Assembly: GCF_014280935.1 (NCBI RefSeq)
Contig: NZ_JACLZI010000050.1
Span: 1-64,000 of the forward strand
Direction: 5' to 3'
DNA from: Aquibacillus kalidii
GTDB taxonomy: Bacteria > Bacillota > Bacilli > Bacillales > Amphibacillaceae
DNA length: 64,000 nt
Below, piece by piece: positions 1 to 8,086 of this stretch (positions are counted from its first letter, which is position 1; each line of letters opens with the position of its first letter). The notes under the pieces are model-generated. The model saw only the letters and a list, made by a program, of their open reading frames with translations, was not told the DNA's origin and made no database searches. A program made the position numbers and the translations under genes.

Positions 1-240
1 TTATGGTTTCTCTAATTTCGCAACGTTAGCTGCCCTCTAACAAAGCGAAATCTTATGGTTTTTCTAATTTCGCGACGTTAGCTGCCCTTTAACAAGGCGA
101 AATCTTATGGTTTTTCTAATTTCGCGACGTTAGCTGCCCTTTAACAAAGCGAAATCTTATGGTTTTTCTAATTTCGCGACGTTAGCTGCCCTTTAACAAA
201 GCGAAATCTTATGGTTTCTCTAATTCGCGACGTTAGAAGT
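1..240. repeat. 52-bp tandem repeat array A (4.6 copies)
   Basis: Four full units of exactly 52 bp begin at 1, 53, 105 and 157, followed by a partial unit ending near 240. Each unit runs from TTATGGTTT through TTTCGCGACGTTAG to AACAAAGCGAAATC. Copies differ at only a few bases. Within a unit, ATTTCGC and GCGAAAT are inverted, so each could form a hairpin. The array starts at base 1 and probably extends outside the window. A related array lies at 36787-37097. Confidence 0.95.
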
Positions 241-480
241 CCTTTCGATTCTCAATCCACAGCGTCGCATTTGCACTCAGTTAATTAAAGATTATAGTTA
301 CTGCGGATTTTATCTCTAATATGATAAACCCCATTCTATATAAAAAGTATCACTTATCATCTTGATCTTATATAGATCAGGGAATTATACGAATATCCTT
401 AACATGTTGCAAATCACTTCATAATCTAAGTAAAGTTCGTTATCATTATTATTTAGTGTTACGAAATAACCGAGAAAGAA
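241..480. other. Non-coding flank of repeat array A, upstream of the MFS gene
   Basis: No gene is seen. Bases 251-270 (CTCAATCCACAGCGTCGCAT) resemble the sequence after the second 52-bp array (near 37110). Bases 294-320 carry AGTTACTGCGGATTTTATCTC, which recurs at 7965 and 21206. An AT-rich stretch at 438-455 (GTTATCATTATTATTTAG) loosely resembles a Fur half-site pair, too degenerate to call. Confidence 0.5.
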
Positions 481-489
481 GTGATTTCC

Positions 490-1716
490 ATTTCACAGCA
501 AGAAAAAACGATAAAAAGAAACGTATTGATCATGTGGTTTGCAAACTTCTTCATTGCAGGAAGTATTACAATGGTTTTACCATTTCTATCTCTTTATATA
601 GAAACACTTGGCAGCTTTTCAGATAAATATGTACAGAACTGGTCCGGTATTACATTTGGAGTCACGTTTGTTGCTGCCTTTATTTTTTCTCCTATTTGGG
701 GTAAATTAGGGGACCGCTATGGAAGAAAACATATATTAGTTTTATCCGGTTTAGGGCTAGGTCTTTCGGTGTTTTTAATGGGTTTTGTGACGACGGTTTG
801 GCAATTATTCTTATTACGGTTATTTATGGGAGTTTTTACAGGTTTTATTTCGATGTCCCAAGCCTTAATATCAACGCAAACACCGAAAAAGATAGCCGGA
901 AAAGTATTGGGAACTCTCCAGACAGGGAGTGTAACAGGAAGTTTAATGGGGCCTCTAGTAGGCGGTGTACTTGCAGATACCTTTGGCTATAGTTCCACCT
1001 TTAAGTGGCTATCGATTATCCTTATTGCTTCTGCCCTTTTAGTTTTAATTGGTATTCATGAAAGTAAAATAAAGGAGGAAGATAATAGCAAATCTAGTTA
1101 TTCTAGTAAAGAAGTAATCCATCATATCTTCCACCATCCAATGCTTCTCATGGTTATGTTGGTATCCATGTTTATTCAAATTGCTCATTTTAGTATTCAA
1201 CCTATATTATCGTTATATGTTGGGGAATTACATGGTCCTGCAAGTATCGCTTTATTTTCAGGTATGGCTTTTTCAGCAGCTGGTCTTGGTAATTTAATGA
1301 TGGCAAGGAAATGGGGGAAACTAGCCGACAGAGTTGGTTATATAAAAATACTAGTCACTCTGTTACTTTTAGCTGGTGTATTTTATTTTCCCGGAGCGTT
1401 CGTCACAAATATTTGGCAGCTAATCGTTTTACGGTTCCTACTAGGTATGTCTATTGGTGGGATTATACCTGTTAGGATCGCGTATATTAGACAAGAGGCT
1501 CCTATTGCTATGCAAGGTGAGGTGCTTGGCTACAATACGAGCATCCGTTTCTTTGGTAATATTATCGGTCCTGTTATGGGTGGTATACTTGCCGGTGCAT
1601 TCGGATTTTCCTCTGTGTTTTTAGTTACTAGTATTCTTTTAATAGCATGTGGGGTCACTCTTTTTATAACACTCCAAAGACAAAACAGATTGCCACATGA
1701 GACACAATCCGTATAG
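490..1716 (+). CDS. MFS drug/metabolite exporter (DHA1, MdtG/NorA-like)
   Basis: Predicted 12-helix major facilitator of about 408 residues, in the usual DHA1 range. Motif A is clear in the loop after helix 2 (GKLGDRYGRK, near residue 80), with a degenerate copy in the second half (WGKLADRVGY). These proteins are proton antiporters in the cell membrane; the substrate cannot be read from sequence. The longest frame starts at a GTG at 481, but that GTG lies inside the only good ribosome site (AAGAAGTGAT, 476-485). The normally spaced codon is ATT at 490, a rare start, and no in-frame ATG lies nearby. The gene stands alone and ends at a bidirectional terminator shared with ypuA. Family call is secure; start is uncertain. 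Confidence 0.85.
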   Translation: MSQQEKTIKRNVLIMWFANFFIAGSITMVLPFLSLYIETLGSFSDKYVQNWSGITFGVTFVAAFIFSPIWGKLGDRYGRKHILVLSGLGLGLSVFLMGFVTTVWQLFLLRLFMGVFTGFISMSQALISTQTPKKIAGKVLGTLQTGSVTGSLMGPLVGGVLADTFGYSSTFKWLSIILIASALLVLIGIHESKIKEEDNSKSSYSSKEVIHHIFHHPMLLMVMLVSMFIQIAHFSIQPILSLYVGELHGPASIALFSGMAFSAAGLGNLMMARKWGKLADRVGYIKILVTLLLLAGVFYFPGAFVTNIWQLIVLRFLLGMSIGGIIPVRIAYIRQEAPIAMQGEVLGYNTSIRFFGNIIGPVMGGILAGAFGFSSVFLVTSILLIACGVTLFITLQRQNRLPHETQSV

Positions 1717-1723
1717 AAAGAAG

Positions 1724-1764
1724 CATAAAAACAGGCATTATCCCGTATAGGATAGTGCCTGTTC
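1724..1764. terminator. Bidirectional intrinsic terminator between MFS and ypuA genes
   Basis: A 14-bp stem AACAGGCATTATCC / GGATAGTGCCTGTT (1729-1763) with a 6-nt loop. The minus-strand copy is followed by TTTTT, so it terminates ypuA well; plus-strand transcripts meet CATTTTC after the stem. It sits in the gap between the convergent genes. Confidence 0.85.
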
Positions 1765-1784
1765 ATTTTCAACGTGCTAAAATA

Positions 1785-2693
1785 TTATTTAAACAAATTA
1801 CTAATGCTTTCAAATAAGTTTTCAAAGAAAGCAGCTACGCTTTTCCAGAAACCTTCATTGCCTGCAACTTCTTCAATTTTACCTTTTATATCCTTGGCTA
1901 TGTCTTCTAATTGGCTAGAGACATTTCCAAAGTCGATATCAATCGCACGCATTTTTTCAAATAGGCTTGTAAGCATTTGGATATCCTCTGGACTTAATTC
2001 GATATTTAGCTTGTCTAATTGTGCTTGTACTATTTTTTCAATATCCTCTTTAGTAGCAGGATTCTGATCAGCAATTTCCTTCTTTATTTCGGTTAATAAT
2101 TCACTGACCTTTTCTTGATTCATTCCTTCTTCGTCAGCAAGATCCGTCGCCACAGATAGCTCTTCATTAGCTACTTCCATTCGATCTTTATCTAAAGATT
2201 CACCATCAACATTATATGCTTTGTAAATACCTGTTAAAGCAGAGTGTCCACTTACTTTAAGTGGGGAAGCTACTTCTACTAATGCATTTTCAACCCCTGC
2301 AGTAAGTAGCGCATTTGCATACATCTCATTTGTAACCTCTGTAATATTTTCAGCATTTACAATGTTAACGACTAATCCGTAGCCTTCATCTTTCCGTGTG
2401 ATTTTTGCAGATGAATAAAGGTTAGAATTCGGGTCACCATTAATATAATTAACAAGGTCTTCTGCTGTGATAATGTACTCTTGTACTGATTCAGGATCGC
2501 TAACATCAAGCAAACTTCTAACCTGTTCCTTTTGCGGCTCTGTTAACGATTCACCGTAAACAACGATAGGCTTTCCGAACTTTTCATCTATCGCTTCTGT
2601 TTCATCTCCATCACTAGCCATCACAACATTACTGAAGCTCAGTGCACTTGCTATAACTAAAGCTATGATTATTAGATACTTCAACCGCTTCAT
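1785..2693 (-). CDS. ypuA: YpuA-like secreted/membrane protein (DUF1002)
   Basis: 302 residues with an N-terminal hydrophobic signal sequence (about residues 5-26, ending VMAS) followed by an acidic extracellular domain. The segment around residues 35-250 matches my memory of B. subtilis YpuA and the DUF1002 family (GKPIVVYGESLTEPQKEQV, later LLTAGVENALVEVASP). The C-terminus (FWKSVAAFFENLFESISNLF) looks like an amphipathic or membrane-associating helix. The function of the family is unknown to me. It is monocistronic, convergent with the MFS gene, and ends at the shared terminator. Start ATG at 2693. Confidence 0.8.
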   Translation of the reverse strand: MKRLKYLIIIALVIASALSFSNVVMASDGDETEAIDEKFGKPIVVYGESLTEPQKEQVRSLLDVSDPESVQEYIITAEDLVNYINGDPNSNLYSSAKITRKDEGYGLVVNIVNAENITEVTNEMYANALLTAGVENALVEVASPLKVSGHSALTGIYKAYNVDGESLDKDRMEVANEELSVATDLADEEGMNQEKVSELLTEIKKEIADQNPATKEDIEKIVQAQLDKLNIELSPEDIQMLTSLFEKMRAIDIDFGNVSSQLEDIAKDIKGKIEEVAGNEGFWKSVAAFFENLFESISNLFK

Positions 2694-2872
2694 TCACAAA
2701 TGTCTCCTTTTATCCTTATGATCCTATTAGGCTATCTTAGTTCCCATGCCCTTATGAGTAATAACAATAAAAAGATAGCAAAATTAGAAACCAACACGTT
2801 AATAATTTCCAAATCCCATTTCATAGGATTTACTATATATTACTTGTTTTTCATTGTAATGGAAAGAGGAAA

Positions 2873-3484
2873 TTATACCTTTTCTAGTTTTAACTCTGCC
2901 TTATCCGATATATTAATAAACTGTTCATAACGATCTACTAGTAGGATAGAACTACCTTTTGGCAATAGATTGTGAACAAGTTTCCATTCTGTAAGCCAAT
3001 CGATTTGTAATCCACTTACTGTACAACTTGCATTAGATAGTAGATTGTTTTCTTTTATTGAAATTCTCAACTTACCATGATTATCAGATTCACTTAACTC
3101 CTTAACCGCTATTATTATGTTAATAGGTTGATTAGTTTTAAATCTTTTTTCAAGTATTTCTTGGTAGATTTGTTTAATTTGAGTTTGAGGTAATTCCTTA
3201 CAAATAAAAATACAATCTGCAGCAGGCAAATCTACCTGTTTCGCTTTTGATTTCCATTCTAAAAACTGCGACACTTCCAACCTTTTTTCTGCCAAGAAGT
3301 AAAACGTGCCGCTAGATTTTAGTATATTCAAAGCCATCTTAGTAAGGCTTTGTGGTACTCCAAATTTTTTTAACACATCTATGGTTAAAAAGGGTTGAAA
3401 ATTCCCTTCATATGCCGAAAAATCTATTGCTTCAATCCATTTATTTTGTGTGTTCGATAATACTGCATCCGAATAAAAAATCAT
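2873..3484 (-). CDS. PhnH-like protein, orphan
   Basis: About 203 residues from ATG 3484, which has AGGGGGC five bases upstream; an ATG 18 bases further up lacks a site. The C-terminal half resembles PhnH of the carbon-phosphorus lyase complex: a beta-rich segment, then VSGLQIDWLTEW and the closing LLPKGSSILLVDRYEQFINI, like the PhnH pattern 'SGL..dfl..r...n..fP.GiDlilvd'. PhnH is a structural subunit of the PhnGHI part of C-P lyase and has no catalytic residues of its own. No phnG, phnI, phnJ or phosphonate transporter is nearby, so an independent role is possible. Assignment is by remembered pattern, hence modest confidence. Confidence 0.5.
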   Translation of the reverse strand: MIFYSDAVLSNTQNKWIEAIDFSAYEGNFQPFLTIDVLKKFGVPQSLTKMALNILKSSGTFYFLAEKRLEVSQFLEWKSKAKQVDLPAADCIFICKELPQTQIKQIYQEILEKRFKTNQPINIIIAVKELSESDNHGKLRISIKENNLLSNASCTVSGLQIDWLTEWKLVHNLLPKGSSILLVDRYEQFINISDKAELKLEKV

Positions 3485-3659
3485 AAACAGCCCCCTATAC
3501 ATTTCTTACTTATACTATACGCGTAATCTTCCATTTTATGGTTAATAAATCGTTAATTTGTTGTAAATTTTGAATTTTATAGGATGGATAAGATTAAGTT
3601 CCCTCCTACCGATCCCTTGCTAAGATGAAGAAATTCTGGGCAAAGTTAAAGTATTTATA

Positions 3660-3693
3660 TAAAAAAAGCCCCTCTTCCTATAGAAGAGAGACT
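3660..3693 (-). terminator. Intrinsic terminator of ridA
   Basis: On the minus strand, AGTCTCTCTTC and GAAGAGGGGCT form an 11-bp stem (some G-U pairs) around TATAG, followed by a run of T. It lies just after the ridA stop. Confidence 0.85.
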
Positions 3694-3709
3694 CCACTTA
3701 CTAACATTA

Positions 3710-4087
3710 TTATCTTTTTGCAATTACATCGATTTCTACACCAACACCTTTTGGAAGCTTACTAACCTCCACACATGCACGTGCTGGGTATGGTTCACTT
3801 AGGAATTTAGCATAAACTTCATTAACCTTTGCAAAATTCTCCAAGTCTGTAAGGTAGATCGTAAATTTCGCAACGTTAGAGAACGTTAAACTTGCCTCTT
3901 TTAATACAGCCTCAATATTTTTCATTACCTGTTCCGTCTGTTCCTCAATACCTGTTTCCTCTACTTCACCTGACGCAGGATTAATTGGGATTTGTCCAGA
4001 AACAAAAACCAGATCTCCTAAATCTATAGCTTGAGAGTATGGCCCAATAGCCTGTGGAGCATCATTTGTATGTAATGCTTTTACCAT
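3710..4087 (-). CDS. ridA: RidA/YabJ family enamine/imine deaminase
   Basis: 125 residues, the standard RidA length. The signature is intact: YPARACVEVSKLPKGVGVEID, with the substrate-binding Arg at 103 and the conserved Glu at 119. Members are cytosolic trimers that hydrolyse reactive 2-aminoacrylate-type enamines/imines released by PLP enzymes. In Bacillus the homologue YabJ usually sits by purR/spoVG; here it is alone, divergent from yugU, so it may be a second paralogue. Start ATG has GGAAGGAT upstream. Confidence 0.92.
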   Translation of the reverse strand: MVKALHTNDAPQAIGPYSQAIDLGDLVFVSGQIPINPASGEVEETGIEEQTEQVMKNIEAVLKEASLTFSNVAKFTIYLTDLENFAKVNEVYAKFLSEPYPARACVEVSKLPKGVGVEIDVIAKR

Positions 4088-4200
4088 AATTTTATCATCC
4101 TTCCTAATTCTATACTAAATAGATTTATTAGAATTTTAACATATTATTGATTTTTAGTAGACTATATAGGACAAGACATTTCGTGAAAGGATGAATTTTT

Positions 4201-4602
4201 ATGATCAAGACGTTTCCACTAAGTACTTCTTACCAATCACAGATGATCGAGATTACTTCTGACATTCAACAGTTTATAAACGAACATGGAGTTACAGAGG
4301 GTATCGTCATTATATCCTCTCTCCATACAACAGCAGGTATTACAGTAAATGAAAATGCAGATCCTGACGTAAAAACTGATTTCCTTAGAAGATTGGATGA
4401 AGTTTACCCATGGGAGCACCCAAAAGACCTACATATGGAAGGAAATACTGCTGCTCATCTAAAAACAAGTACAGTTGGTCACGCTCAAACAATAGTTATT
4501 ACCGACGGAAGGTTAGTACTTGGTACTTGGCAAGGTATTTATTTTTGTGAATTTGACGGACCGCGCCGTAACAGAAAGTATTTAGCTAAAATAGTTCAAT
4601 GA
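4201..4602 (+). CDS. YjbQ/YugU family protein (UPF0047)
   Basis: 133 residues matching the compact YjbQ/UPF0047 family over its whole length: [19 protein letters not shown] (about 40-58), [13 protein letters not shown] (about 80-92) and the end [15 protein letters not shown]. The conserved His/Glu/Asp cluster suggests a metal-binding site. E. coli YjbQ has weak thiamine-phosphate synthase activity; the physiological role is unsettled. It is divergent from ridA and ends at a strong terminator. Start ATG 4201 with GAAAGGATG upstream. Confidence 0.88.
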   Translation: MIKTFPLSTSYQSQMIEITSDIQQFINEHGVTEGIVIISSLHTTAGITVNENADPDVKTDFLRRLDEVYPWEHPKDLHMEGNTAAHLKTSTVGHAQTIVITDGRLVLGTWQGIYFCEFDGPRRNRKYLAKIVQ

Positions 4603-4606
4603 AGCA

Positions 4607-4643
4607 ATAAAAATACGCTTGGAAATATCCGAGCGTATTTTTA
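4607..4643. terminator. Bidirectional terminator between yugU-like gene and sirtuin gene
   Basis: Stem AAAATACGCTTGGA / TCCGAGCGTATTTT around AATA, flanked by A on the left and T on the right, so it can act on both convergent genes. Confidence 0.9.
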
Positions 4644-4657
4644 TTTGGACAATTTTG

Positions 4658-5383
4658 TTATTTTAATGCTTGAGTAACTTTAAGTAGATCTTCGTGGATT
4701 ACATAGTCAAAATATGAATCCATATGGGTTGCTTCCCTATTTATAAGGGCAGTTTTTAGCCCATGACCAATTGCTGCAAACGGAAGCTGATTAAACGGCA
4801 TGACTTGAAGCGAAGTCCCTAGTACCAGGAGAAAATCACTATTTTCAATTATATACTCCGCTTCTCCATGCTTTATAATAGGATCACCAAATAATACAAT
4901 ATCTGGTTTCAAAACATCACCACACCCTAACGCTGAACAGAAGGGGACATCTTTTTCCATCACAAAATCCAGTGAATACTGTTCTCCGCAGCTTGGGCAA
5001 GTTGCTGTGTTTAAGCTACCATGATACTCTACTACATTCGAATTCCCCGCTTCTGTATGTAACCCGTCGACATTTTGAGTAATGATAGCTATATTTTTCT
5101 CCTTATCCTCTAGTTGCTTTAAATAACGGTGTGCTTCATTCGGCTCGTAATCTTTTAATAATTTCAGGTGAAATATTTCTTTATATTTAAGCCAAAAATC
5201 TTCAGGTTCCTCATAAAAATAATCACGAGACATATAGTATTCCCTTGAGTGATCTAATGTCCAAACTCCCGTTGTAGATCTAAAATCAGGAATTCCACTA
5301 GCTGTTGATACCCCTGCACCAGTTAAAACTGCTATCGATTTAGCTTGTTCGATTTCTAATGCTAACTCTTTCAACCTATTCAT
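4658..5383 (-). CDS. srtN: NAD-dependent protein deacylase (sirtuin, SrtN/CobB type)
   Basis: 241 residues, a single sirtuin domain. The NAD-binding motif GAGVSTASGIPDFRS is at 22-36, TQNVDGLH at 102-109 and the catalytic His at 121. Four zinc Cys are seen at 129, 132, 149 and 154. GTSLQVMP closes the Rossmann part. It removes acyl groups from lysines of cytosolic enzymes such as acetyl-CoA synthetase, using NAD+. Start ATG has AAAGGAGG upstream. It is the only gene of its unit; the next upstream gene (GH127) ends at its own terminator. Confidence 0.95.
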   Translation of the reverse strand: MNRLKELALEIEQAKSIAVLTGAGVSTASGIPDFRSTTGVWTLDHSREYYMSRDYFYEEPEDFWLKYKEIFHLKLLKDYEPNEAHRYLKQLEDKEKNIAIITQNVDGLHTEAGNSNVVEYHGSLNTATCPSCGEQYSLDFVMEKDVPFCSALGCGDVLKPDIVLFGDPIIKHGEAEYIIENSDFLLVLGTSLQVMPFNQLPFAAIGHGLKTALINREATHMDSYFDYVIHEDLLKVTQALK

Positions 5384-5446
5384 TTAAAGAGAGCCTCCTT
5401 TAATGACCTATTTTAAAAGAATTTTAGCATTTCATAAGAAAAATGC

Positions 5447-5481
5447 AAAAAGCAGTACCATCCAAATTTAGGTACTGCTTC
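5447..5481 (-). terminator. Intrinsic terminator of the GH127 gene
   Basis: On the minus strand AAGCAGTACC and GGTACTGCTT pair around about 12 nt and are followed by TTTTGC. It separates the arabinan island from the sirtuin gene. Confidence 0.85.
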
Positions 5482-5491
5482 TCACATCTAT

Positions 5492-7411
5492 TCAATCTTC
5501 ATCTATCCAGACAATCATTTCACCTGGTTCACGATTACACCACGCATAGTATGGTATCGCCTTAAAATCAGTAAATATTTTAGTTGGCTCATCTGTACTA
5601 TATAATTCATTTCCCCATTCCGCTTCATCTACTCTAAGCGCCATCCCGGTTATGGTCACGATTCCCCCAAGCTGCGTTTCCTTATTAATTTGTAATTTAC
5701 TACTTTTTGGTAGAGATATATTCCCCAAGTGTTTTCCATTGTCTACTTCTTCTAAGCAGTAAACTATTGGACCTCTTTGAAGTGCTACTTTCCCGGCATT
5801 AACCCTTACCTTTGGATTTGCTCTAATCCTTATAACTGGCATAGGTAACGTTAACGATACCTCATCTCCCTTTTTCCATAAACGATCAATATAAGCATAG
5901 CCTTTCTTAACTATAGAACCCAAATCAATTTGTTCCCCATTTATCTTAAGTTCTGGATTAGTACACCATCCTGGGATTCTTAACGCCAACGTGAAAGTAC
6001 TCTCACTTTCAGGTGAAACCTTCAAGTTTACCTTCTCATCCCAAGGGTAATCTGTTTTTTGTTGAATCGATACAGGGATTCCATTCACAGTTACAACTGT
6101 CTCACTTCCAGCATATAAATGCACAAAAACGCTCTGTTCATCCTGTGAATAGACGTAATGTCCAATTGAGGAAATCATCCTCGCCAAGTTTGGTGGACAA
6201 CATGCACAGAAAAACCATTTCTGCCTTACTGGTTTCACATGTCTTTTTTCAAACCTTGTGCTTGTTTCTGGCATTACCTCTAGCGGATTCACATAAAAGA
6301 ATCCTTTCCCATCTAAATCCATACCACTTATTGTTCCATTATACAACGCTCTTTCCATCACATCTGTATATTTACTATTAACTTCAAGATTTAACATCCG
6401 GTTGGCCCAAAACACTAACCCGATCGAGGCACACGTTTCTGTATAGGAGACGTCGTTTGGAAGATCATATCCAAATGTGAATGACTCACCAAATTCACTT
6501 GAACCGATCCCTGCAGTTATATACATTTGTTGATTAGTCACATTATCCCACAGCGTTTCACATACTTCCCTTAACGAGTCATCATGCATTTTTTCAGCTA
6601 TATCCGTCATTGCAATATATAGATATACAGCCCGTACTGCGTGACCAACTGCTTTATCTTGCTCTCTTACAGGAAGGTGTCCTTGGTGGTATCGGTGATC
6701 ACCGTCAAAGAACCAATGTGGTTTCTCATCTCCACGTCTCTCAGCCTCTAAATCAAAATAATTAGGGTCTGTACCTCTTTGATCAATAAAGTATTTACTT
6801 AATTGTAAATACCGCTTTTCTTCTGTAACACTATATAGCTTCACTAAGGCCAGTTCTATTTCTGGATGACCAGGATAGCCTTTTAATTGTCCTTCATGAT
6901 CACCGAACACTTCATCAATGTGGTCAGCAAACCTGCACATAATCGTTAAAAACTTTCTTTTTCCCGTCGCCTTATAGTAAGCAACTGCAGCTTCCATAAA
7001 ATGACCTGCACAATACATTTCATGATTATCTCTAAGATTCGTCCACCTATTCCCAGGCTCTTTTACTGTGTAATAGGAGTTTAAATAGCCATCAGGCTGT
7101 TGCGCTCGACCCAACAAATCAATGACTTCATCAGCTGTTCGCTCTAACTCTTCATTCGGATCATTTTCTAAACTAAAGGCTACGGCCTCTAACCATTTAG
7201 CGACGTCACTATCTTGAAATACCATCCCATAGTATTCGCCTCTTGACTCTCCGGCAGCAATCCTAAAGTTCTCAATTGCATGACTAGGCTCCGTATCTGG
7301 CAATTGATCATTTAATGCCTTCCACTGGTATGGAATTACTTCATCCCTAACTACATCCATATAGGAACGCCAAAACTTATCTACAACTTTAACTTTTTCT
7401 ATACCCTTCAT
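5492..7411 (-). CDS. GH127 beta-L-arabinofuranosidase-type glycosidase, intracellular
   Basis: About 639 residues, the family length (HypBA1 has 658). The HypBA1 active site can be mapped: acid/base Glu at 309 (GESFTFG), zinc ligands Glu325 and Cys327 (TETCASIG) and the Cys pair 404-405 (ACCPPNLAR). The 79-residue spacing from Glu325 to Cys404 and the 16 residues from Glu309 to Glu325 equal those I recall for HypBA1 (E322, E338, C417). No signal peptide, so it works in the cytosol on imported beta-linked arabino-oligosaccharides. I chose ATG 7411 because GAGGTGA is ideally spaced before it; the longer frame adds 14 residues without a site. It ends the arabinose island and is separated from GH43 by a repeat element. 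Confidence 0.9.
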   Translation of the reverse strand: MKGIEKVKVVDKFWRSYMDVVRDEVIPYQWKALNDQLPDTEPSHAIENFRIAAGESRGEYYGMVFQDSDVAKWLEAVAFSLENDPNEELERTADEVIDLLGRAQQPDGYLNSYYTVKEPGNRWTNLRDNHEMYCAGHFMEAAVAYYKATGKRKFLTIMCRFADHIDEVFGDHEGQLKGYPGHPEIELALVKLYSVTEEKRYLQLSKYFIDQRGTDPNYFDLEAERRGDEKPHWFFDGDHRYHQGHLPVREQDKAVGHAVRAVYLYIAMTDIAEKMHDDSLREVCETLWDNVTNQQMYITAGIGSSEFGESFTFGYDLPNDVSYTETCASIGLVFWANRMLNLEVNSKYTDVMERALYNGTISGMDLDGKGFFYVNPLEVMPETSTRFEKRHVKPVRQKWFFCACCPPNLARMISSIGHYVYSQDEQSVFVHLYAGSETVVTVNGIPVSIQQKTDYPWDEKVNLKVSPESESTFTLALRIPGWCTNPELKINGEQIDLGSIVKKGYAYIDRLWKKGDEVSLTLPMPVIRIRANPKVRVNAGKVALQRGPIVYCLEEVDNGKHLGNISLPKSSKLQINKETQLGGIVTITGMALRVDEAEWGNELYSTDEPTKIFTDFKAIPYYAWCNREPGEMIVWIDED

Positions 7412-8029
7412 TACCCTCACCTCATATAATTTAAATAATAGGCTCTTTTTCATAGCTATTGTTGCTTTGGCACACCATGTATAGAATCACCAGTAAAGTA
7501 TTTTCTTATATTTACTTATTTGATGGGTGCGATCACTCGCTTCGGCAGAATACTCCGCTTTCCGTGGGCACGGCCTCAAGCCTTTCCGTGACGCAAAGAA
7601 CGCTCTTCCGGGATCTTCGGACTCGTGCTGTTCCCACCGGAGTCTACGTATTCTGCCTACGCTAGATTTTTGTTATCTAGTCAGGTTTGGCTTAATACAT
7701 GAAATGAATTAATTAAAACAGATCTCTCTTTTTAGGAATGTTATGCTAGTGGAGGAAATATACGGAGACTCCTCGAAAATACAACCCGATTTTCTTCGTG
7801 CGATGCATCGCTTCCGTAGCATCCCTTGTCCTGCGGGAACCGCGAAGACGATGAGACCCCACAGGGAGTGCTCTTTGCGACCGAAGAGGCTCAAGCTCCG
7901 CCCGCGGAAAGCGTAGTATATTTCCGGAACGGCTATCCAACATTCACTTAAAAAATATAGAACTTAGTTACTGCAGATTTTATCTCAACTCCGTCATTCC
8001 AAGAGCAATAAAAGTATGCTATTAGTGTA
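7412..8029. repeat. Composite intergenic repeat, copy 1 (two opposed GC-rich elements plus tail)
   Basis: No gene; short frames here are repeat artefacts. A plus-oriented element (about 7511-7675, with GGCAGAATACTCCGCTTTCC and GTGACGCAAAGAACGCTCTT) is followed by an opposed element (about 7755-7935, starting ATACGGAGACTCCTCGAAAA and ending GCGGAAAGCG...TTCCGGAACG). The left edge has AATCACCAGTAA (7487-7498) and the right edge AGTTACTGCAGATTTTATCTC (7965-7985) and a CGTCATTC. The same order occurs at 20738-21260. Base composition is far more GC-rich than the genes around it. Confidence 0.85.
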
Positions 8030-8068
8030 AAATAAACACCCACAAGAATACTTGAAGGTGTTTATTTG
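8030..8068 (-). terminator. Intrinsic terminator of the GH43 gene
   Basis: On the minus strand AAATAAACACC and GGTGTTTATTT form an 11-bp stem around about 16 nt, followed by TACACT. It lies just after the GH43 stop, so GH127 probably has its own promoter or depends on read-through. Confidence 0.75.
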
Positions 8069-8086
8069 GTTTTCGGACAAAAGGCT

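Noticed and set aside
436-458. Fur box before the MFS gene (GTTATCATTATTATTTAG)
   Set aside because: Only part of the GATAATNATTATC pattern is present; in AT-rich DNA this match is not convincing.
7459-7943. Several 60-70-codon frames in the GC-rich region
   Set aside because: They lie on the composite repeat, occur on both strands, have no ribosome sites, and similar frames appear in the other copy at 20.9-21.2 kb.
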